A stretch of DNA of 19,818 bases. Source: Gemmatimonadota bacterium (GTDB lineage Bacteria; Gemmatimonadota; Gemmatimonadetes; Gemmatimonadales; Gemmatimonadaceae). A program made the translations under genes and the position numbers. This document shows positions 6,089-11,674 of this stretch, piece by piece. The notes beneath the pieces were generated by a model. The model was not told the origin of the DNA. It did no database searches and was given only the letters and a program-made list of their open reading frames with translations. Within the stretch, counting starts at the first letter, position 1, and each line of letters begins with the position of its first letter. The stretch is from assembly GCA_003142495.1 (NCBI GenBank), contig PLMM01000205.1, forward strand, positions 741 through 20,558, in the 5' to 3' direction.

Positions 6089-7788
6089 GCCACATAGAGG
6101 AGCTCGACGGGCGCCGGATCGCGCCGCCGGGGGTGGCGCCGCTCGCGGCGATGGACAACGCATTCCCAACGTTGAGCGAGGCGCAGATCGCGCGCATCGC
6201 GGCGCACGGTACGCGTCACTCCGTAGGCGCGGGCGAGGTGCTCATACCGGCGGGCGCGCACAACACGCGCTTCTTCGTGGTTGCGAGCGGCGAAATTGTA
6301 GTAGTTCGCAGCGACAATGACATCGAGACGGTGGTCACCGTGCACACGCCGGGGAAGTTCACCGGCGAGGCGAACATGCTCTCGGGACGGCGCAGCCTCG
6401 TCACCGTGCGTGCCACACAGAGTGGCGAAGTGATCGAGCTCACTCGCGATGCGCTCCTGCAGCTCGTGCAGACGGACGCCGAGCTCGGCGAGATCTTCAT
6501 GCGCGCGTTCATTCTGCGTCGGCTCGCGCTCATCGACCGTCACTTCGGCGATGTGGTGCTCGTCGGCTCGAATCATTCGCCCGGGACGCTCCGCATTCGC
6601 GAGTTTCTGTCGCGCAACGCGCATCCGTACACGAACATCGATCTCGATCAGAACGAGAATGGCGTGCAGGTGATGCTCGACCGCTTCAACGTCGACATCT
6701 CCGAGGTGCCCGTGCTGATCTGTCAGGGCACCACGGTGCTGCGCAATCCGACCAACAGCGAGATCGCCGTGTGCCTCGGCTTCAACGACGCGATCGAGCA
6801 GGAGCAGCTGCGCGACATGGTCGTCGTGGGCGCGGGCCCGTCGGGGCTCGCCGCGGCGGTGTTCGGCGCGAGCGAGGGACTCGACGTTCTCGTCATCGAG
6901 GCGAATGCGCCGGGTGGGCAGGCAGGGTCGAGCTCGCGCATCGAAAACTATCTCGGCTTCCCGCTCGGGATCAGTGGCTTCGAGCTCGCGCAGCGCGCAT
7001 ACACGCAGGCGCAGAAGTTCAGCGCGAAGCTGATGATCGCGCAGGGCGCCACGAAGCTGACGTGCGACCGCAAGCCGTACACGCTCTCCGTCGCCGATGG
7101 TACGAAGATCTCCGCGCGCACCGTCGTCATCGCGACGGGGGCGGAGTACAGGCGCCTCCCGATCGCGAACATCGATCGCTTCGAGGGGATGGGGATCTAC
7201 TACGGCGCGACGTTCATGGAGGCGCAGCTCTGCGGCGGCGACGACGTGATCGTCGTTGGCGGCGGCAACTCGGCGGGGCAAGCCGCGGTATATCTCGCGC
7301 AATACGCGAAGAAGGTGCACATGCTCATTCGCGCGAAGGGGCTCGCGGAGACGATGTCGCGCTATCTCATCCGCCGCATCGAGGAGAGCCCCGCGATCGA
7401 GCTGCACACGCAGACGGAGATCACCGAGCTCGCAGGGGAGGCGCACCTCGAAAGCGTCTGCTGGATCGACAAGGTGACCGGGGTGCGCGATCCGCACGCG
7501 ATCCGCCATGTGTTCGTGATGACCGGTGCGGCGCCGAGCACGCCGTGGCTGGCGGAATGCGTCGTGATGGATACCAATGGCTTCATCAAGACGGGCTCGG
7601 ACATTACGCCCGAGGAGCTGCAGACGGCGTCGTGGCCGCTCACGCGCTCCCCCTTCCTGCTCGAGACGAGCCTGCCCGGCGTGTTCGCGGTAGGCGACGT
7701 GCGCTCGGGGAACGTGAAACGCGTGGCGAGCGCGGTGGGTGAGGGATCAATCGCGGTGTCGATGGTGCATCAGGCGCTCAGGGAGTAA
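6085..7788 (+). CDS. FAD oxidoreductase: cyclic-nucleotide-binding-like, glutaredoxin-like and thioredoxin-reductase-like modules
   Basis: A 567-aa three-part protein. Residues 27-145 resemble a CAP-type cyclic-nucleotide-binding domain (VGAGEVLIPAGAHNTRFFVVASGE, GEANMLSGRRSLVTVRA). Residues 157-235 look glutaredoxin-like, with the CPYC position reading HSPG. Residues 243-567 are a thioredoxin-reductase-like module: FAD site GAGPSG (249-254), NAD(P)H site GGGNSAG (392-398), and the FAD-binding end VFAVGDVR (533-540). The CxxC normally in the NADPH domain is missing; the region reads MEAQLCGGDD with a single cysteine. So it should reduce or oxidise something by flavin alone, not by a dithiol relay. 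The GTG start overlaps the hydrolase stop (GTGA); an ATG at 6151 is an alternative that keeps all domains. A remnant of a paralogue lies at 8426-8629. Confidence 0.85.
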   Translation: MSHIEELDGRRIAPPGVAPLAAMDNAFPTLSEAQIARIAAHGTRHSVGAGEVLIPAGAHNTRFFVVASGEIVVVRSDNDIETVVTVHTPGKFTGEANMLSGRRSLVTVRATQSGEVIELTRDALLQLVQTDAELGEIFMRAFILRRLALIDRHFGDVVLVGSNHSPGTLRIREFLSRNAHPYTNIDLDQNENGVQVMLDRFNVDISEVPVLICQGTTVLRNPTNSEIAVCLGFNDAIEQEQLRDMVVVGAGPSGLAAAVFGASEGLDVLVIEANAPGGQAGSSSRIENYLGFPLGISGFELAQRAYTQAQKFSAKLMIAQGATKLTCDRKPYTLSVADGTKISARTVVIATGAEYRRLPIANIDRFEGMGIYYGATFMEAQLCGGDDVIVVGGGNSAGQAAVYLAQYAKKVHMLIRAKGLAETMSRYLIRRIEESPAIELHTQTEITELAGEAHLESVCWIDKVTGVRDPHAIRHVFVMTGAAPSTPWLAECVVMDTNGFIKTGSDITPEELQTASWPLTRSPFLLETSLPGVFAVGDVRSGNVKRVASAVGEGSIAVSMVHQALRE

Positions 7789-7806
7789 CGACGGCGATGT
7801 CCGCTT

Positions 7807-7865
7807 CGAGAGGGCTCCTGCGCTCTATGTAGCGAGGGGTGCTCTGGCCCCTCGCAACCCTCTCG
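7807..7865. repeat. Nested perfect inverted repeats
   Basis: Inner arms GCGAGGGG (7832-7839) and CCCCTCGC (7848-7855) are perfect complements around an 8-base loop. Outer arms CGAGAGGG (7807-7814) and CCCTCTCG (7858-7865) are also perfect. Together they could fold into a stable structure just after the flavoprotein stop at 7788 and just before the next ATG at 7877. No T-tract follows, so a classical intrinsic terminator is not supported; an attenuator, a processing site or a protein-binding site is possible. Confidence 0.6.
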
Positions 7866-7876
7866 CCGAGCCGCAC

Positions 7877-8377
7877 ATGATCGCCGCGAACGCCGAAGGC
7901 CCGCAGTCGCTGACGCATTTGTTGACGGGTGTCTTCGCGTATTCGTATTCGGGATACCACGCGGACGCGCTCGCCGCCGCTCCGGCACACCGCGCCCCGG
8001 AGATCGGCAGCTACCTCGAGCGCACGCGCCCCGCGACAACCGTCGCCAGCCAGAGAGGGTGGGAGTTCTGCGACGAGATCGACGGCTACGTGCTCGTCGA
8101 CTATGTCGGATGGATCGATTTTCATGGGAACGGACATCTCAGCGGCGGCGGCACCTCGCGGCGCGCGGGCGAGTGCGCGGTGCCGTTCACCCACTCGGGC
8201 ACCTACACGGTCGAGAACGCGCATCCGCCGATGTACTCGGGCGAGCGCGCTGCCAGCTCGTGTGTGATTCTCACTCACGCCGCCGCGAGCAGCGACTCCA
8301 TGCGCGGGCTGAGGTTCATGGTGCTCGACGGGGATGCGGGGAAGCTCGTCGCGTCGGGGACTCTCTTTCAGGCGTGA
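7877..8377 (+). CDS. Unrecognised 166-aa protein, predicted beta-rich
   Basis: I do not recognise a named family. The N-terminal third (MIAANAEGPQSLTHLLTG) has no signal peptide. The middle and end are rich in glycine, serine and aromatic residues with a strand-like rhythm: YVLVDYVGWIDFHGNGHLSG, then GTSRRAGECAVPFTHSGTYTVE, resembling small beta proteins with repeated G-x-G-x-G-T-Y patterns, many of them exported. Codon use and strong third-position GC match the neighbours. The ATG at 7877 is chosen because upstream sequence in frame contains the nested inverted repeats; the open frame does extend to 7739 within the flavoprotein. The TGA at 8375-8377 is followed in the same frame by the flavoprotein remnant. 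Confidence 0.6.
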   Translation: MIAANAEGPQSLTHLLTGVFAYSYSGYHADALAAAPAHRAPEIGSYLERTRPATTVASQRGWEFCDEIDGYVLVDYVGWIDFHGNGHLSGGGTSRRAGECAVPFTHSGTYTVENAHPPMYSGERAASSCVILTHAAASSDSMRGLRFMVLDGDAGKLVASGTLFQA

Positions 8378-8425
8378 GCGTGCGGGCTCACTGCGGCTTG
8401 GAGTACGCCCCCTCGTAGCGCGGCG

Positions 8426-8629
8426 GGAACCGCAATCTCCCCAGAGGCCGTCGAGGCGGAGCGCTGGCGCAGCGCGGGGCGCCTGCCATTTCTTCTCGAG
8501 ACGAGCCTTCCGGGAGTGTTCGCCGCAGGCGATGTTCGTAGCGGATCAGTGAAGCGCGTGGCATCGGCGGTGGGCGAAGGGTCGATGTCCGTGAGCTTCG
8601 TGCATGCCTACATCGCTCGCCCAGCCTAA
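8426..8629 (+). pseudogene. C-terminal remnant of a thioredoxin-reductase-like flavoprotein
   Basis: Frame 2 encodes about 67 residues, beginning GTAISPEAVEAERW and continuing FLLETSLPGVFAAGDVRSGS and VKRVASAVGEGSMSVSFVHA, to a TAA at 8627-8629. This aligns nearly end to end with the last 65 residues of the flavoprotein at 6085-7788 (GSDITPEELQTASW, FLLETSLPGVFAVGDVRSGN). It holds the FAD-contacting VFAAGDVR motif but no nucleotide-binding core, no ATG and no upstream partner. Many synonymous differences show that it is an old paralogue, not a recent duplication. The stretch from 8378 to 8425 is open but resembles nothing. The amidohydrolase ATG follows nine bases after its stop, suggesting the lost gene once stood in front of it in one operon. 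Confidence 0.78.
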
Positions 8630-8638
8630 ACGACAATC

Positions 8639-10723
8639 ATGACAACTCTCCGCTCGCTCGCCGCACTCGCCGCACTCGCGCTCCCGCTCTCGGCATTCGC
8701 GCAAGGCGCACAGCCCGCCGATCTCATCGTGACGGGCGGCCGCATCTACACCGTCGATGCAACGCGCCCGATCGCCGAGGCGTTCGCCGTGCGCGCGGGC
8801 AAATTCACATTCGTCGGCACCGCGCGCGACGCGATGTCGCTCAAGGGGCCGCGCACGCAGCTTCTCGCTCTCCACGGCGCCGCGGCGTATCCCGGCTTCA
8901 TCGATGCGCACGCGCATCTGCTCGGACTCGGGGTCGCGCTGCAAAGCGTCGACCTCGTCGGCGTGACGTCGTACGTGGAGGTCGTCGCGCGCGTCGTCGC
9001 ACGAGCAAAGACTGCGAAGCCGGGCGAGTGGATCTTCGGCAATGGCTGGGACCAGAATCGCTGGGCGGTGAAGGAGTTCCCATCGAACGAGGCGCTCACG
9101 CGCGCGGTGCCCGACCATCCGGTGCTGCTGGATCGCGTCGATGGACACGCGATCCTCGCGAATGCCGCCGCGATGCGCGTGGCGGGGATCACGGCGAAGA
9201 CGCCTGATCCGCGCGGCGGCCGCATCGTTCGCGATGCGAAAGGGAATCCGACGGGCGTCTTCGTGGACAACGCGCAATCGCTGATCGCCGCCGCGACGCC
9301 CAGGCTCACGGCCGCGCAGCGCAGCGAGCTGCTACACTCGGCGGCCGTGGAGAGCAACAAGTGGGGGCTCACCGAAGTGCAGGACATGGGCGCGGAGCGC
9401 GAGACCATCGAGGCGCTCGAGTCGCTGGCCAGTGCGCACAAGCTCCCGCTCCGCAGCTACGAAATGGTCGGCGACGACTCGGCTGCACTCGCGTACTACT
9501 ACGCGCGCGGGCCGAAGAAGGCGCTCTACGACGGGCACCTGTGGGTGCGCGGGATCAAACTCTACGCCGACGGCGCGCTCGGCTCGCGCGGCGCGGCGCT
9601 CCTCGCTCCCTACAGTGATGATGCGGCGAACACGGGGCTGCTCGTTTCTACGCCCGAACACCTGAAGGCGCGCTCGATCGACGCGCTCAAGCACGGCTTC
9701 CAGGTGAGCACGCACGCCATCGGCGATCGCGGCAATCGCAATGCGCTCGACGCGTATCAGGCCGCACTCGATGCCGTTCCCACCGCCGATGCCCGCCTGC
9801 GCATCGAGCACGCGCAGATCATCTCGCCCGAGGACATCCCGCGCTTCGCCCAGCTCGGCGTCATTCCGAGCATGCAGGCGAGCCACCAGACGAGCGACAT
9901 GCCGTGGGCCGAGCGTCGCCTTGGGCCCGAGCGCATTCGCGGTGCGTACGCGTGGCGCTCGCTGCTCAACACCGGCGTCGTGATCCCGAACGGCACCGAC
10001 TTCCCGGTGGAGCACGTCGATCCGATCATCACCTTCCACTCATCCGTCACGCGTCAGGACGCGGATAACATGCCGGCCGGCGGATGGTACGGCGACCAGC
10101 GCATGACGCGCGAGGAAGCGCTGCGCTCGATGACGCTCTGGCCAGCGTATGCCGCGTTCCAGGAGAACGAGCTCGGCTCGATCTCCGTGGGCAAGTATGC
10201 GGACTTCACGATTCTCAACCGCGACATCATGACCGTTGCGCCGGAGCGCATTCTCGGCGCCAAGGTCATCGCCACGTATGTAGGCGGCGCGGCGGTCTAC
10301 CAGGCGAAGGTTGCGCTATTGATGGCCGAGCCGGGCGATGCGAGCGCGCCCGCTAGTGACAGCGCGCACGCGATGCCGCTGCAGCGCGAAGAGGAGTGGA
10401 CGCGCGGGCTCGTTGCGCGCGATCCCAAGGCCTTCGATCGGATGCTCGCGCCGGGCTTCGTGTACACGGAGGATGCCGGCGTGATGACGCGCGACGATGT
10501 GATCGCGAGCGCGACCGGCGATGACACGACCTCGTGGGCGGGGAACGAGGGGATGAAGGTGCACGACTTCGGGAGCACGCAAATCATCACCGGTGTGCTG
10601 CACGTGAAGGGAAAGAACAAGAACGGCCCGTTCGATCGCAGCTACGCGTTCACCGATACATGGCAGCGCCGCGATGGCGTCTGGCAGCTCATCGGCGCGC
10701 AAGACTACGTCATTCCAAAGTGA
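8639..10723 (+). CDS. Exported YtcJ-type amidohydrolase with C-terminal NTF2-like domain
   Basis: A 694-aa protein. Residues 1-23 are a signal peptide (MTTLRSLAALAALALPLSAF, AQG). The metal-dependent amidohydrolase domain covers about 27-560: the beta-sandwich start ADLIVTGGRIYTVDA, the metal motif PGFIDAHAH (His91, His93), the lysine of GIKLYADGALGSRG (Lys307, probable carboxylated bridge), His359 (STHAIGDRG), His391 (RIEHAQ) and Asp454 (NGTDFPVEH). This is the full set for a YtcJ/imidazolonepropionase-like binuclear enzyme cutting amides or cyclic C-N bonds. Residues 575-694 form an extra DUF4440/NTF2-like domain (EEEWTRGLVARDPKAFDRML, FTDTWQRRDGVWQLIGAQ). The ATG at 8639 lacks a Shine-Dalgarno. 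It is followed 11 bp later by a dienelactone hydrolase, probably one operon. Confidence 0.88.
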   Translation: MTTLRSLAALAALALPLSAFAQGAQPADLIVTGGRIYTVDATRPIAEAFAVRAGKFTFVGTARDAMSLKGPRTQLLALHGAAAYPGFIDAHAHLLGLGVALQSVDLVGVTSYVEVVARVVARAKTAKPGEWIFGNGWDQNRWAVKEFPSNEALTRAVPDHPVLLDRVDGHAILANAAAMRVAGITAKTPDPRGGRIVRDAKGNPTGVFVDNAQSLIAAATPRLTAAQRSELLHSAAVESNKWGLTEVQDMGAERETIEALESLASAHKLPLRSYEMVGDDSAALAYYYARGPKKALYDGHLWVRGIKLYADGALGSRGAALLAPYSDDAANTGLLVSTPEHLKARSIDALKHGFQVSTHAIGDRGNRNALDAYQAALDAVPTADARLRIEHAQIISPEDIPRFAQLGVIPSMQASHQTSDMPWAERRLGPERIRGAYAWRSLLNTGVVIPNGTDFPVEHVDPIITFHSSVTRQDADNMPAGGWYGDQRMTREEALRSMTLWPAYAAFQENELGSISVGKYADFTILNRDIMTVAPERILGAKVIATYVGGAAVYQAKVALLMAEPGDASAPASDSAHAMPLQREEEWTRGLVARDPKAFDRMLAPGFVYTEDAGVMTRDDVIASATGDDTTSWAGNEGMKVHDFGSTQIITGVLHVKGKNKNGPFDRSYAFTDTWQRRDGVWQLIGAQDYVIPK

Positions 10724-10734
10724 CCGGAGACCTC

Positions 10735-11658
10735 ATGACTCGCTTTCGCCTTGCACTCGTAGCCATCTCGACCGCGCTCGCCGCGACCGCATGTGCGCAT
10801 CACGCCGGCGCCGACGATCACGCCGGTCACGACTCGATGCCCGCCTCGACGACGCCGAGCGCGTCGCGCGATGCCGCGCAGCAGGCGGCGGGCCTCCCGG
10901 CCGGAGCCGCCGATGCGCAGTCGCGTCTCGCGAATTCGCCTCGTCACGGGGAGTGGGTGGTGGTGAAAGTCGGAAGCGACAGCGTGCGCGCGTGGATCGT
11001 GTATCCGCAGGTGAGCACGAAGGCGCCCGTAGTCGTGGTCGTACACGAGATCTTCGGCCTCTCGAGCTGGGTGCGCGGCGTCGCCGATCAGCTCGCGGCC
11101 GACGGCTTCATCGCCATCGCTCCCGACCTGCTCACCGGCAAGATTGCGCCGAATCTCGACGACAGCACGCTCAAGATGCAGGGGCCGGCGCTGATCAGTA
11201 CGCTCGATGCTGCCGACGTGCAGAAGAAGCTCGACGCGGTAGCGCAGTACGCAATGTCGCAGCCCGCCGCCGAAAAGAAGTACGGCATCGTCGGCTACTG
11301 CTGGGGCGGCGGCGTCTCGTTCGCGCACGCGGCTCACGCGGGAACGTCCCCCGAGTTCGGCGCGTCGGTGGTGTACTACGGAACGCCGCCATCCGCCGAC
11401 CAGCTGCCGAACGTGCACGCGCCCGTGCTCGGACTCTACGGCGGCACCGATGCGCGTATCGCGCTCACCGTTCCCGGCACCGACTCCGCGATGAAGGCGC
11501 TCGGCCGCACGTACGAGCACACGATCTTCCCGGGCGCTGCGCACGGCTTTCTCCGCGCGCAAACGCAGGACGACGGCTCGATCATGCAGGCGAATCTCGA
11601 TGCGACGAAGCAGGCATGGCCGGCGACGATCGCCTGGTTCCGCAAGTATCTGAAGTAG
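10735..11658 (+). CDS. Exported dienelactone hydrolase family protein
   Basis: A 307-aa protein with a hydrophobic export signal (residues 3-19) ending LAATAC, so Cys20 may be lipidated although the box is imperfect (Ala at -3). A linker rich in His, Asp and Ser (AHHAGADDHAGHDS) follows. The dienelactone hydrolase domain (about 73-307) shows Glu105 (VVHEIFG), nucleophile Cys189 in GYCWGGG, Asp239 (YGGTDARI) and His270 (GAAHGF), the complete cysteine-based triad. Family members hydrolyse dienelactones and related esters; here the location is outside the cytoplasm, so the natural substrate is unclear. GGAG at 10726-10729 is a good ribosome site five bases before the ATG. It is the second gene of a probable operon with the amidohydrolase. 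Confidence 0.88.
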   Translation: MTRFRLALVAISTALAATACAHHAGADDHAGHDSMPASTTPSASRDAAQQAAGLPAGAADAQSRLANSPRHGEWVVVKVGSDSVRAWIVYPQVSTKAPVVVVVHEIFGLSSWVRGVADQLAADGFIAIAPDLLTGKIAPNLDDSTLKMQGPALISTLDAADVQKKLDAVAQYAMSQPAAEKKYGIVGYCWGGGVSFAHAAHAGTSPEFGASVVYYGTPPSADQLPNVHAPVLGLYGGTDARIALTVPGTDSAMKALGRTYEHTIFPGAAHGFLRAQTQDDGSIMQANLDATKQAWPATIAWFRKYLK

Positions 11659-11674
11659 CGCCGCGCTACGGCGC
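11655..11674. terminator. GC hairpin over two convergent stop codons
   Basis: GCGCCG (11658-11663) pairs with CGGCGC (11669-11674) around a 5-base loop, and an alternative pairing GTAGCG (11655-11660) with CGCTAC (11664-11669) contains the TAG of the hydrolase and the CTA (TAG on minus) of the kinase. A bidirectional stop signal is plausible; no T-tract is present on either strand. Confidence 0.35.

Noticed and set aside
5941..7509. 522-codon open frame on the minus strand
   Set aside because: Antisense to the flavoprotein with clear FAD and NAD(P)H motifs. Composition (Arg, His, Glu, Ala) is typical of a shadow frame.
7807..7865. Classical rho-independent terminator
   Set aside because: Strong stems are present but no T-run follows on either strand.
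8378..8629. Independent small gene
   Set aside because: No ATG or GTG start lies before the conserved part, and the sequence equals the end of a much larger flavoprotein family.
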